Below, in pieces: positions 36,201 through 46,849 of a stretch of 64,000 nucleotides of DNA. The position numbers were made by a program, and so were the translations under genes. The notes beneath the pieces were generated by a model. It was not told where the DNA came from, did no database searches, and saw only the letters and a program-made list of their open reading frames with translations. This stretch comes from Atrichornis clamosus (Eukaryota; Chordata; Aves; Passeriformes; Menuridae): contig WBMZ01010232.1 in assembly GCA_013400975.1 (NCBI GenBank), positions 1 through 64,000 on the forward strand. The letters are read 5' to 3'. Numbering within the stretch: position 1 is the first letter of the stretch; each line of letters opens with the position of its first letter.

Positions 36201-39200
36201 GGAGAAGGGCGAGGCGCGGCAGAGCCCCGGGGCCGAGGCGGAGGCGCCGCGGGAGCCGGGTGGCCCTGAGGACGATGCTGGGAAGCAGGAGGGCAGCCCG
36301 GGCGCAGGGAAGGTGGCCCGCAAGCAGGACAACGCTGTTTACGCCGTGCGCCGGTCCAAGAGACTCAACCCCGAGCTCGGGCACTGGCTCTCCTTCCTTG
36401 ACGAGCCACCCCCCGAGTCCTCCGTCCCCCTGGGCTGCAGGGAGGCCGCGCCGTGCCCAGTGCTGGAGGGCTTCTCTGCCGAAGAGCCTGCGGCCGAAGT
36501 GGAGGTGGGGGGCACAGCCCCCTCGGCAGAGCCCCAGCCCCTGTGCCTGGGCTCCCCGGGGGATGGCGAGGTGGGCACTGAGAGCCGGCGCTGTGCCCTG
36601 CTGGAGCAGACAGGTGAGGGGGGCCGGGGCTGTCACTCTGCTCGCCCCTCCCTAGGGTGCCCGTGCCGCCTGTGCCACCCCAGCCACGGGTGAGCGATGC
36701 TGGGCGGGCACTGAGCACTCAGCTGGCAGTAGAGCTGTGAGCTGCCCCAAACACAGCCCTTTGTGGGGTCCCATGCACGTGGAGCTGGGGGTCTGTTCTG
36801 TTTTGGGGTGCTTTTTCAATCCGTGGGCACCTTGTGCCCCAGTTTCCCCATCCTCATAAGGAGGTGAAGGAGTTGGCCATAACCCAGCAGGGACCAGGCT
36901 GCCCCGTCCCTCCGGTTCCTTCCCCACGGGCTTGCTCTGGGCTGAGCTCTGGGGTTCAGCTGCAGCAGTGCCCCAAAACCACAGCAAGCTGCAAGTGCAG
37001 GAATGGCTCAGCCCTGGCAGCGTGAGCCGTCCCTCTCAGGTGGGCAAAGCCCCCAGTGCCCAGCCCCTGCCAGACCACGGCACTGCAGGGAGCACAGCTC
37101 CTCTGGTAACCTGCTTCTCTCCTGCCTTTCAGAAACACCCAGGTGTCTCACGCTGTCCTTGGCACAAACGTAAGTGCTCCCAGGGCTGAATGAACCGTGC
37201 TGGGGCTGGGACCTGCCTGGGTTTGTGGGGCTGGGCAAAGGCTCTGCAGCCAGCGCAGGGAGCTGTGTTTGCAGAGCTGAGCTGAGCTGCTCCCTGGGGA
37301 GCCGCACGGTGCGAGGAGCTGGGAGAGTCCCAGGCCCAGGGCAGGGCATTTTGTGTGTGCCCTGGAGCTGCTCGCCCCGCTGCCCTCGCACCCCTTTGTG
37401 GGGTTGCTCTGTCAGGCGCCAGCCAGTGGGAGGGTTCACTTGCGGGCAGCGTTCGCTCAGCTTGCTTTTGGGTTTTGGGACTGTGGTTCACCTGAGCACT
37501 TTCTCTCTCGTGATTTTCTGCTCTTGTCCAGTGACCCAACCTTTGGGAAGAGAAATTTTGAGCCAATGCTGACTGTGGAGCTGTGTGGGACAGCAGGTAG
37601 GACAGGCTTTGAAATTTTTAATTTTGCAAAAATCTACTCTAGGAGGGGGCACATTTACCCTAAACCATCAGTTCCAGCCTACCCAGCCAAGGGGGCAGGT
37701 TCATCCCCTTGCCACTGCAAACACAGGAGACTCCCTGTGTGCTGCTACATCCAAGCACCACGGGAATGCATTTGGGGTGGGAGGAGCTGTTCTGGAGAGC
37801 CCTGCATGAGCCAGGAGGGAAGGGAGAGTCTTGCTGGGATCACGATACCCTCCTTTTTCCCCAAGTGCCACTGGATGAGGCTGTGGTGGCCGAGCAGCCT
37901 CCTCCCCTGCAATGGCTGGTGCCGCCCCGGCGCTGGGGTGGGACGGGGCAGGAGGGCAGGGGCAGAGCTGACTCCTGCCCTTTGTTTGGGGGGTTCAGGT
38001 CTCACACCGCCCACCACTCCGCCGTATAAACCCGCCGAGGAGGACCTGTACAAGCCAGACATCCCCCAGGAGCCGGGGAAGGAGGACGGGATGGCCCCCA
38101 GCCCCGGGGGCGCCGGGGACGTGGCAGCCTCCCGGAAAGCTCCCAGGAAGCACCCGGAGAGGACGGAGCTGTTCGCCCACCTGAGCCGGGCTGGCGGGCG
38201 CCCGCTCCCCGAGCAGCAGGGCCTGCTCAAGCGGCCCTTCTCCCGCTCCTTCGGGGACCACGACTACTGCCAGGTGCTCAAACCCGAGGCCGCCCTGCAG
38301 AGGAAGGTGCTCAAGTCGTGGGAGCCCCCAAGCCAGGTGGAGACCGAGCACAAGAGGAGGGTCCCGGCCGCCCACTACCAGGGACTGGAGCTCGGCAAGG
38401 AGGCGGGCGCTGAGATGCTGTGGAAGGATGGCGTCAAGCAGCTGAGAGACCAGGAGATCAGAGCCAGCTTAACAAAGCACTTTGGCTTTCTGGACAGTGC
38501 TCTCGACGACGAGGACATGGTCTTCTGCAAGACCCCCGAGTACGACACCGTCTTTGAGGACAGCTGCAGCGAGAGCGGCTCCCCCGTGGAGGAGGAGGAG
38601 GAGGAGGAGGATGAGGAAGAGGAGGAGGAGGAGGAGGAGGAGCACGGCAACACCAAGCTGTGCCTGCGGAGAAACCCCCTTTCCAGGACCAGTTTGCATT
38701 ACTGCTCCCGGAGCAGGTCCAGCTCGGGCTCCTCGTGCTGCCGGTCGCGGTCACCTGCCAGCAGACGCACCTTCAGGTACAGGGGCACGGGCACCTGGGC
38801 ACTGTTCTGGCCCCTGAATCTTTGCCGTGGTGCAGGGCAGCCCCAGTGCTCTCTGCTCTGCTGGCCCAAGTAGTAAGGATGGCAATTAATGAAAGAAAAA
38901 CGATGAAAATAGTGGGTACTGTATCAGCCATTACTGCAAACATCAGCCATGGCCAGAGCGAAGCAGCCGGGGGTTTCCATGGCTGACAGGGCGTGGGCAG
39001 GGACCTGAGCTGGGCCTGGGAAGGGGAAAGTGCTGGCTGGGGACACCCTTGGCATCTGTGAGAGAAAACTGCCCAGTGTCCTTGCCAGTGTTTCCAGACC
39101 CCTGTCTCCTGGGAGAGCTGCCAGTGCTCCCGAGTGCCCACCCACTGCAGCCCCGAGTGTCTCAGCTTCTCACTGATGCCTGAAGCTTTCCCCAGCAGCT

Positions 39201-42200
39201 CCCCCAGCCCCAGGCTGACCTCCTGTCCCTCACTTGCAGGTGTGAGAACGGCGAGCAGTGTCAGGGCGGGAGCGGGCACCGGGGCCAGCTGGAGAAGAGA
39301 CGGGAAAAGGCCATCGTAAGTGAGGGGGACCCCGCGCTGGGACAGAGCAACCCCCAGCCCTCAGTTCACCTCCCACTCCACAAAAGCAGCACTGGAGCCC
39401 ATTAGCCCTGGCTTCAGCATCCCTTGGTGCCAGGCCAGTGTTAAACAAGGACATGGATGGGGGTGGAGGGGGAGAGAAAAACCCACGGTGGAGCGGAAGC
39501 CGCCAGCGATTGGCAATACACGGAGTCCTTGGCACAGAGCTGCCCAGAGCATCCTGCGCTGGTGCTTCAGTGCAGTTGGCACTGGCACTTTGTGGGGTGC
39601 ACTGGGGAATTCCTGAAGCTGCTCAGCTGTCACAGGTGCAGCCCCGCTGCATCCTCGTGCACCAGGAGCCCAGGGTGTGCCCAGGGTGGGAGCTGGGAGA
39701 GGGGTGGGCATGTGGGAAATGACTTGCTGCTCCGTGCTGTTGTGCACACACGCACATGCTCACACCTGCTGCTCTGGCACTTTTTCCTGCAATGCAATTG
39801 GATTTTGCGCCTAGAAATGCTTGGGAATATATCCCACCTGTTTGCCAGGATAAGCTGAAAGAGCTGCAAGAACGCAGGAGAATTTTAAAAGAGAAGGAGG
39901 TGGTGGTTGCTCCAGCCTGGCTGTGGCTGTCCCCTGCAGCAGCACTGTCCTGGGGGCGACACTGTGAGCTGGCTGGAGCAGAGACAGCCACATTCCAGAG
40001 ATGTCAGGCTGTGCCCATGGCAGTGTTTCCCAGTGCTGGCTTACAGGGGCTCCTCAACAGCCCATCAGCAGCTGGGAGGTGCGAGGTCTGAGCCTGAAAG
40101 CTTTTGCTTGCTCTGGCAGGGGGAAGGCCGGGTGGTGTACATCAGAAACCTCTCCAGCAGCATGAGCTCCAGCGAGCTGAAGAAACGCTTTGAGGTGTTT
40201 GGTGAAATTGTGGAGTGTCAGGTCCTGTCCAGGACTAACAGGTGGGTGGGCTCCAGCAGCTACAGGCAGCCCCTCTCCCCAGGCCCCATCAGCACTGCCA
40301 GGAGGTGCCACATCCACCCCCTTGGTCAGCCGAGCCCCCGGCCTTGGTGCTTTTGTCAGGGAGGTTCGGTGTGTCCAGACATCCAAGGGCAGGGGGAGAT
40401 CTGCTGGGATGGAGGGACGGTGGGGTGGAGGGCCAGGGGTGTAGTGCTGCCTCAGAAGGGCTGTGGGCCCATCACATCCTGAATTCTTTCTCTGGATGCT
40501 CAGGGGAGAAAAGTACGGCTTCATCACGTACCGGTATTCCGAGCACGCCGCCTTATCCCTGAAGAACGGCCCCTCGCTGAGGAAGAGGAACGAGCCTTCC
40601 TTCCAGCTCAGCTCTGGTGGCCTGGGGCGCTTCTTCTGGACCAGATACGCTGACCTGGGTGAGAGAGCAGGAGCTGCTTTGTCTCTTTTATCAGTACAGA
40701 GCTGTTACCTCGGCCTCACAGGGATCCCAGACGCCTTTGGAGCCTGCAGGAAAAGCCCGCTGGCTTTCCTGTGGCTCAGGGCTCAGACAGGTGCCTTGGG
40801 AAACTGGGCAGAGAGAAGAAACGAAGTGGTGTGAGGCTTCAGGGTGTGTTGGCTGCAAAATGTAGCATCACAGCCCGGGGCTGCCAGGTCTCAGCTGAGT
40901 GCAGCCCATCCTGTCTGTGCTGAGTCTCTGCACAGTGCTGGAGGCTTTCCAGCACAAAACTCCTTCCCAGGCGCTAGGGAAGGCAGTCAGCAACATTTCA
41001 TTAGCCCAGGAGGTGATCTGGGTGGTTTGCTGCTCTGCAGGACACATCCACCACGCTGAACGTGCACTTTTGAGCCCAAGTGACGGCACTGAAATGTGCT
41101 GTGGTGGCATTAACCCTTTCAGTGCTTCAGCAAGGCCTCAGTGGCTGTGTCACCAGGGTGCAGGGCTGCAGCCTGAGCTGAGGGGCAGGAGCCAAACGCT
41201 GTGCTAGTCCTGCAAGAGAAATGTGTCCCAGGCTTTGCCCAGCCCTCCTTGCTTCAGGTGTTTCACCAACGCTGCATGTTTATTTCTGCACCCTCTGCAG
41301 GGGCTGAAGGGTTCTAGGATCCCATTCCATGAGTGAGAGACTGAGGTCCAGAAAATAAAGCCCCAAGTCTTTACTTGTCTCCAGACACCCAGTCTGATAC
41401 AAGCACTGCCTGATTTATTAGCACCTTGCAGTATCTCTGCTCAGAGCAGCCATCCCTTGACTTTGGTGTGGGCACAAGTGCCTGTTGTTCATCTCAATAA
41501 ATCCCAGAGCCTCCCATTTTGGGCACAGGGAAGTTAGGAAGCAGACAGCACTCCATGAGGAGGATGTTAACTGTGTAGTGCTGTGGAGAGGGGCCAGAGC
41601 TGCCCCCCTGCCTAAGAGAAGCCCCCTCAGTGCTCCTCACCTTCTGATTTCGGCAGAGCCACCAGTCACCCCCTTCCTGCACAGCCCAGCTTATTCCTAA
41701 AATCCTGCTCGTCCTGGTACAGGATGAGGAGGGGATACCCCAGGCAGAGGTGAAATGCAACCATGCCATTCAAAAACACTCGAAATGTTAAGCTGCTGTG
41801 AAATTAGGCAGCCGTATTTCTGGTTTGTGCTGAATTTCCCAGCTTTCCAGTGGCACCGTGTGCTCAGCTCTTGGCACAGGGCTGTGAGTGGAGTGGGCTG
41901 GCTCTGTGACCAGCACAGCTCCCTTGGGATGACCCTGTCAGCACCTCCAAATCGCAGCCAGCAGAGTTTTGCACCCCTGGAAATGAGTGTCAGCGGGTGT
42001 GTCCTGCCCAGAGAGGCTGCAGCCCCTCTGTCCCCTGTGTCACCATCACCGCTGTGTCCAGCCTGGCTGTGCAGCAGCAGGGCAGTGAGCAGTGCCCTGC
42101 TGTGCCTCAGTTTCCCTCCCCCTGAGGCAGAGAGGACGCTGATACCCCCCCTCCCTGACCCTTCTGTCCCTGCCACCCCCAGATTGCGGCACGGACGAGT

Positions 42201-42286
42201 CCTCCCCAGCCCCGGTGAAAAGCAAGTACGAGACCATGGATTTCGACAGCTTGCTGCAGGAGGCCCAGCTCAGCCTGCATCGGTAA
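30057..42286 (+). CDS. PPARGC1B: PGC-1beta transcriptional coactivator, exons 2-12 (5' partial)
   Basis: A nuclear coactivator of ERR, PPAR and NRF-type factors that drives mitochondrial and lipid metabolism genes. Exons: 30057-30230, 32669-32881, 34705-34815, 35518-36613, 37133-37169, 37532-37596, 37999-38776, 39240-39315, 40120-40241, 40504-40658, 42183-42286. They sum to 2931 bases, 976 residues plus stop. All junctions are AG/GT and all phases agree. With a short missing first exon the protein would be close to the 1023 residues of the human one. Domains in order: acidic N-terminal activation region (exons 2-3), LKKLL (34705-34719), LKELL (36034-36048), the [10 protein letters not shown] block with [14 protein letters not shown] host-cell-factor motif (38256-38267), Glu-rich run, Arg/Ser patch, RRM, and the C-terminal [14 protein letters not shown] plus the [13 protein letters not shown] junction favours PGC-1beta over PGC-1alpha. 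The start codon is outside the window. Confidence 0.96.
31020..31470. promoter_or_regulatory. AT-rich block in PPARGC1B intron 2
   Basis: This stretch is clearly AT-richer than the rest of intron 2 and has no transposon phrases. It contains TTTATATTTAAAC, ATGCATATTTTCC and GATAA sites. It may be a conserved intronic element, and no open frame of note crosses it. Confidence 0.25.
32669..32881 (+). CDS. PPARGC1B: PPARGC1B exon 3
   Basis: It encodes 71 residues starting [19 protein letters not shown], the conserved activation-domain helix of PGC-1 proteins, and ends CDELSL. Phase is 0-0. The reading frame runs on past the donor GTAAGA into intron 3 to a stop near 33289. Confidence 0.95.
34705..34815 (+). 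CDS. PPARGC1B: PPARGC1B exon 4, LXXLL cassette
   Basis: A 111-base exon of 37 codons, phase 0-0, begins [17 protein letters not shown] is the nuclear-receptor box. Being symmetric, it can be skipped without changing frame. A human isoform lacking the matching segment is known to me. Confidence 0.95.
35518..36613 (+). CDS. PPARGC1B: PPARGC1B exon 5 (large central exon)
   Basis: It encodes 365 residues plus one base. Features are an acidic Ser patch DDSDSSEDS, the block [39 protein letters not shown] with the second LXXLL motif LKELL at 36034-36048, and [20 protein letters not shown] near the end. It is the largest exon, as in other PGC-1 genes. The acceptor is CTCTCGGAAG. Confidence 0.95.
37133..37169 (+). 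CDS. PPARGC1B: PPARGC1B exon 6 (37 nt)
   Basis: This small exon encodes [12 protein letters not shown] with split codons on both sides, between CCTTTCAG and GTAAGT. It joins in frame to [10 protein letters not shown], matching the family's small central exons. Confidence 0.88.
37532..37596 (+). CDS. PPARGC1B: PPARGC1B exon 7 (65 nt)
   Basis: It encodes [20 protein letters not shown], one of the most conserved PGC-1 blocks. It is followed by GTAGGA and joins to the [10 protein letters not shown] block of exon 8. Confidence 0.95.
37999..38776 (+). CDS. PPARGC1B: PPARGC1B exon 8: HCF motif, Glu run, RS patch
   Basis: It starts [25 protein letters not shown] at 38256-38267 fits the host-cell-factor binding motif (D/E)HxY. 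A Glu/Asp run encoded by GAG repeats is at about 38587-38642. A Ser/Arg/Cys-rich patch ([17 protein letters not shown]) precedes the donor at TTCAG|GTACAG. Confidence 0.95.
38587..38642 (+). repeat. PPARGC1B: GAG trinucleotide repeat coding for the acidic run
   Basis: Near-pure GAG codons with one GAT and one GAA give 17 Glu and one Asp. Length variation here would change the acidic domain without a frameshift. Confidence 0.9.
39240..39315 (+). CDS. PPARGC1B: PPARGC1B exon 9
   Basis: It encodes [20 protein letters not shown] and then REKAI, a basic linker before the RRM. The acceptor is CCTCACTTGCAG and the donor ATC|GTAAGT, ending in phase 0. Confidence 0.93.
40120..40241 (+). CDS. PPARGC1B: PPARGC1B exon 10, RRM N-terminal half
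   Basis: It encodes [20 protein letters not shown] and onward to the [13 protein letters not shown] strand. VVYIRNL is the RNP2 motif. The donor is AACAG|GTGGGT. Confidence 0.96.
40504..40658 (+). CDS. PPARGC1B: PPARGC1B exon 11, RRM C-terminal half
   Basis: It encodes [20 protein letters not shown], with RNP1 KYGFITYR, followed by the conserved [11 protein letters not shown] and RYADL. The exon ends in one base of a split codon before GTGAGA. Confidence 0.96.
42183..42286 (+). CDS. PPARGC1B: PPARGC1B exon 12 (last coding exon)
   Basis: It encodes [20 protein letters not shown] and then [14 protein letters not shown], ending at TAA 42284-42286. The KSKYE..DFDSLL-EAQ-SL tail is the family C-terminus. 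Confidence 0.96.
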
Positions 42287-42371
42287 CAGCCTTAACCTTG
42301 GAGGAATACCTCAATACCTCAGTCAAGGCACTTCCAATATGTTTACGTTTTCAAAGAAATTATTCAGTCTA

Positions 42372-42424
42372 TGGCAAGCGAGAGAGCGAGAGCGAGCGAG
42401 AGCACGGCCGCGCGAGAGAGAGAC
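42372..42424 (+). repeat. GAGAGCGAGC purine-rich simple repeat in 3'UTR
   Basis: GCGAGAGAGCGAGAGCGAGC is followed by CGCGAGAGAGAGA. It is a purine-rich microsatellite-like patch shortly after the stop. Confidence 0.8.
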
Positions 42425-43339
42425 TGCTGTCCCTCCTGATCGATGTTTACATTGAACAAAGCTGCTTCTGTCTGTGAGTCCCCATGGTGTTGATGTCTCA
42501 CTGCCACACGTTAGTCCCCCCTCTGCTTCTGACTGGTTGTTTTAGGGTGAGCCTAGGAGCCCCCCGGCCCCTCTGCCCCATCCCGGCCCTCCCCGTGCTC
42601 CCGCCGTGGAGTTGCAGCTGTGTTCACCATAACATTTTTTTGTCTGTAGTGTGTGATGATGAAATTGTTAATTGTGAATAGAATCAGGATTATAAACTAA
42701 TTTTTAATAGAAGAAGAGAAGAAAAAAAAAAGTATATACTTAAAAAAAAATGTATTTATGGCTCAGATGTACTGTAATTCAGATTTATTGTACCGCTTCC
42801 TTGATTTTTAACTATGCACTGTAATGAGGCACTTGCCACTCAGCAAATGGGGGGTCAGAGTAGTCATGGAGCCGACATTCCCCCGCTTCCCCTGCTGGCA
42901 ATTTGGGGTGCTCAGCACTCGCCCCGGGGTCACCCACTTGCTGTCAAAGCCATTCTTTGTGCTGGCATGGCCCGAGCCCCCCAGCGTCACCCAGATGCTG
43001 GGTCCTGGTGGGTGATGGAGCCAGGGCCAGGCAGCTTTGCAGGCTGGAGAGGGGTGGCAGAGGGATGCACTACCTGCAGCCAGCTCTTCTCCAGCCCTCT
43101 GCTGCCTTTGGAGCCAGGAGAGAGGGGCTGGGGGCTGGAGCCAGCCAGGCTTCATCCGGTGGGTCCTGCTGGCACAGCCTGGAGGATGGATATCTCCGGT
43201 CCGTGTGGAGGAGCTGGCTTCTCTCCAGCTCCTTGGATGGCTGGGACACTGGCCAGGCCAAGCGACTTGCTCCGCTCTCACCTCCACACCCTGCAAAGCA
43301 AGCGGGGTGAGGAGACCCGTCTGTGCTCCCTGCTGGCAG

Positions 43340-43408
43340 CCAGCCCCAAATCCAGCCCCAAATCCAGCCCCAAATCCAGCCCCAAGTCCAGCCCCAAGTC
43401 CAGAGAGG
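43340..43408 (+). repeat. 12-bp tandem repeat CCCCAAATCCAG
   Basis: Five direct copies of CCCCAARTCCAG follow a partial copy. The last two copies have G for A. It lies inside the 3'UTR. Confidence 0.9.
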
Positions 43409-44449
43409 TAGGGGGCACAGCACCCACACCAAATGTCCCCACACCCAGCACCCCACCCCGTAGCTGATAAGCCATACAGCTCCCCAGCACCCACCTGCAC
43501 CCTGGATCTGCCCCCGTGCCCACCAGTGCCCCGTGGCACAGCTCTGCCTCTGGCCAAGGGTTGGATTTAAGGGATGCTCAAGCTTGAAATTTGCTTGTGG
43601 ACTTGCCCTCCATATCTGGGTGAGGTGGGATGTGGAGAGAGCCCACCACTGGCTGGAGCAAACCCCAGCACCAGCCGGCCAGAGGCACTGTTTTCCCGAG
43701 GGAGCGGGAATCTCGCTGCTCCTCAAGCCATTGCCATCGTCTCCTTTTCTTTTAGAGCCCCAGAGACCACTAGGGATTCAGCCATCCTCTGTAGATAGAA
43801 TATTATAGCCTTAACTCTGCCAATAGATAGATTAGAGTCTCCTGGGGTCTCCCCTCCGCATGACTTGGGGGTTTGATCCCCGTTTCCCTGGGTGTGTTCC
43901 GTCCTGCAGGGAGAGCGCCCAACGCCTCCACAGTGGCACCGAGGCGATGCCGAGAGCCGGGCCGGCCCCTGGCCGCGGGGCCCGGAGTGCAGCTGGTCTC
44001 TGGCAGGGGCAGGAATGCCGGCAGCGCCGACACCAGCACAGTTCCCTGGCTATTTCCCTCGGGAAGGCCGTGGTTCTGACAACAGCCAGCCCGGCAGCGC
44101 CAGGGCCCAGAGGCCACCGCGGGGTGCCCGACCGGCCGCCGGTGACCGTCACTGCCAGGGAACAGTCCTTGTGCCATCTCAGCCTCAGCAGCGAACCCTG
44201 GCGTCTCTCCTGCCACAAAATCCCCCCTCTCCTCACCCCACAGCAGCTCTGGCCGAGACTGAGCACTTGCTATTGGCAATTGCCTCATTGTAGCTCTGCC
44301 TTTTTCTGTCCTAGTATTTCCTCACGATGATGATGTTTACATGTGATTGCTATAGAGCTTATGTAGAATGTATATAGCGACACATTTAGGGTGGGTAGTA
44401 CTGTCCTGTGCTGTGCTGATGTTTTTCAGAAAACGATCAATCCAAAAAC

Positions 44450-44472
44450 AAAAAAAAAAAAAAAAAAAAAAA
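44450..44472 (+). repeat. Internal poly(A) tract in 3'UTR
   Basis: A run of more than 20 A residues is followed by AACAACAACAAAAAAG. It could cause internal oligo-dT priming in cDNA and mimic a transcript end. Confidence 0.9.
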
Positions 44473-46223
44473 GAACCAACAACAACAAAAAAGAAAAACA
44501 AAGTAAGTGGAATTCTTCCATCTCCCGCTCAGCCTGGGGCACCCATGGCCGGGCCCCGCTGGGGATGCATCAAGGGTGGTGGACGGGAGGGGTTAGTGCA
44601 GGGCTGGGGGGGCTCCAGCCCACTCCTGGGGATCACTCAGTCACTTCCCAAGCACTGGTTTTGGTTTGACAGATCTAAAACTGCCCAGTGTTCTCCTGTG
44701 GCCGGGTGCCCCGGGTCGGCTCCCAGCCCAGCTGCTGGATCCCGAGGCCGGTGCTGGGGAAGGGAAGGGCTGGTCCTGCACAGAGCTCATCAGCACTGCA
44801 GCCCTGGGATAGGAAGGGATGCAATAAGTGGTCTTCGTGGTGCCTGAAGCCTATAAGTGGGGTTGGGTTTTTTTGGGTTCTTTTTTTGTTTGGGTTTTTA
44901 CTTTTTTTTCATTAAATTGGGGTGATTTGTTTTCCCTCCTCCCTAAGAAATTTTTTCCAGGACTTAATGCACTATGCTTAGAGCCCCCTGGGCTGTGTGC
45001 TGCCTGCCCTGGGGGCATGTGCTGCCTGCTCCAGGGGCATATCCCAACTTTCAGGACTGGGTGAGAGTGGAGAGAGCAGATTTGCTGGGTTTAGAATCCC
45101 TCACACAGGGTCTGTGGTGAAAAGTAAGTTTCCACTTAATTTTGGGGTTTTTTTGTGGGCTTTTTTTTACTATAAAGGTGTCTTGCAGGAGCTGCCAGGG
45201 ATTGGGGATCCCCCCTTTCCCAGGGATTGCCTTTACGTCCCACCCAGCCTGTGGCATCGCCATGGGTGCCCCGGGGTGGGTGCCCCCCAAAAAAGGAACC
45301 CTCACACCCCATTTCCCTGCAAAGGCCGGGGCTGTGGGATGGGCAGGAGAAACTGGGAGCAAAAGGGTTTATTCTGGTAGGCAATAAGTCAGGAGGAGAT
45401 TTATTTTTTTAAAAAATATGTAAGCATAGAACGTCCCCCAGCCGCTTCCTGCAGGTGCTGTGGGGAAAGGCTGAATGTGAAGAGTTTCTGACAAAATGCC
45501 CCGTTGCTTGTTTTGCACAGGTTTGCCCCAGAAAAGCTCCTGGTTCAGGGGGGGCACCGGGTTTCTGGCTGGAATCCAGGGTGCCCCTGAGGCTCCGCGG
45601 GAAGGAGCAAACGTTTCTGAGTGTGTGGGCTGAATGCAGAGGACAATCCCAGGTTTTAGGTTGGATGCTGCCCCCAAGAAAAGCTTTCTCCCAATTCCTC
45701 AGTGCAACTGCCTGGGCTGCACATCTCTAAGGAAGCAGCAGCTCAGTCACCGTGTTACAGTCCTGAGTGTGTGGTTTCAGCTCTGGGCCTTACAAATGAG
45801 CATTGCAATTGCAGATCAACACGTTTTTCTCTTTTTTTTTTCTTATTTTTGTCCTTCTGGAGGTCTGCTGAGTCCTGAGACACCTCGGTGTTGGCAGCTG
45901 AACCCCACACCCTTTCTGTTCTAAGTCCATCCCCGACAATCTCAAGCAATATAGAGCCAAATGCAGCCTTGGGGTTTCATTTTGGGGTTTCATTCCTCTT
46001 CCCTCGCCCTCCCCGGGGTCAGGGGCGGCAGCAGGAGTTGGGGAGGGAGTGTGTGAGTGCATGTGAGAAAGAGAGAGAACGGTTAAATTGATGCATTTCT
46101 TGAGAAAGGTGTAAGAATTTCACCTAAAAAGGGGCACATCTGCTTTGTTATTTATTAAAAAAAAGCTAAATTCTGTCTTCTTTTTTTTTTTTTTAAGTAA
46201 AAGGACACTGCTCATAATTATTA

Positions 46224-46323
46224 GGGGCCAGTTCTGCCTCCCTTGCTCATGCTGAGCAAGTACTACTTAACTCTGCAATTTTCTACTTGCAGAGTAAGTA
46301 AAAGTAGCAGAATTGGTCCCTCT
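46224..46323 (+). mobile_element. Foldback (MITE-like) element in the 3'UTR
   Basis: GGGGCCAGTTCTGC at 46224-46237 pairs over 14 positions (12 Watson-Crick, two G-T) with GCAGAATTGGTCCC at 46307-46320. An inner stem pairs CTCTGCAA (46271-46278) with TTGCAGAG (46287-46294) around an 8-base loop, and TGCTCA/TGAGCA forms a small side hairpin. The element is flanked by the direct repeat ATTATTA at 46217-46223 and 46324-46330, as expected for a target-site duplication. It resembles old amniote palindromic DNA elements. Family assignment is from memory and unproven. Confidence 0.7.
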
Positions 46324-46803
46324 ATTATTAAGAATCAAGTTTTTAGTATGTTTTTTTTTTAATTGGTAGCGGTTTTTTTATATTTCACTTAATTTTTTCC
46401 CCAGTTCCGTTCTGTTGTGTCCTTATTTATGTAATATACTTTAACCTTAAAAGATGGCATGGATTCTTATGCCTTTCCTTTATTATTGTTGTTATTATTT
46501 TTAAAAAAACAAAAGAGATTTATTTCTAGTGTGATTTAACTGTCTACCTTCTAAAATGAGAGAACGTTTTCTTGTATTTTTACATTGTCAGATTCTATAG
46601 TTTCATAGATAATTTAACCAAATCGCTCAATGTATTCTCTATATCTATCCGGTGGGTATAAAAGTTCTATTTTAAATTGTGTAAATACTTCAGAACTGGC
46701 TTCTTTTTCCAGACTCCCCTGCCGTGGAGTTTCTTGTTTACATCAAAAAGACTGTAGAATCTCTACGCTCATGTACTGTAAATAGTGAAGTGATCTGCCT
46801 ATA

Positions 46804-46809
46804 AATAAA
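46804..46809 (+). terminator. PPARGC1B: PPARGC1B polyadenylation signal
   Basis: AATAAA within ATAAATAAACGATAAC follows an AT-rich end region. An A-run about 30 bases later is consistent with a transcript end near 46840. Confidence 0.7.
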
Positions 46810-46849
46810 CGATAACATATATACTATAAAGTGGAAAGGAAAAAAAAAA

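Larger units (their letters stand above)
42287..46840 (+). other. PPARGC1B: PPARGC1B 3'UTR
   Basis: There is no further coding exon after the stop. The sequence runs to AATAAA at 46804-46809 with an A-rich stretch from about 46838. Length (about 4.5 kb) fits the long 3'UTR of this gene. AU-rich pentamers (ATTTA) occur near 42766, 46150 and 46427. The final 700 bases are much more AT-rich than the middle part. The middle part (42800-45400) is GC-rich with local repeats, and alternative earlier ends are possible. Confidence 0.8.

Noticed and set aside
35440..36636. 398-codon - strand frame opposite PPARGC1B exon 5
   Set aside because: It is the GC-rich shadow of the real exon on the + strand, which carries the conserved PGC-1beta motifs.
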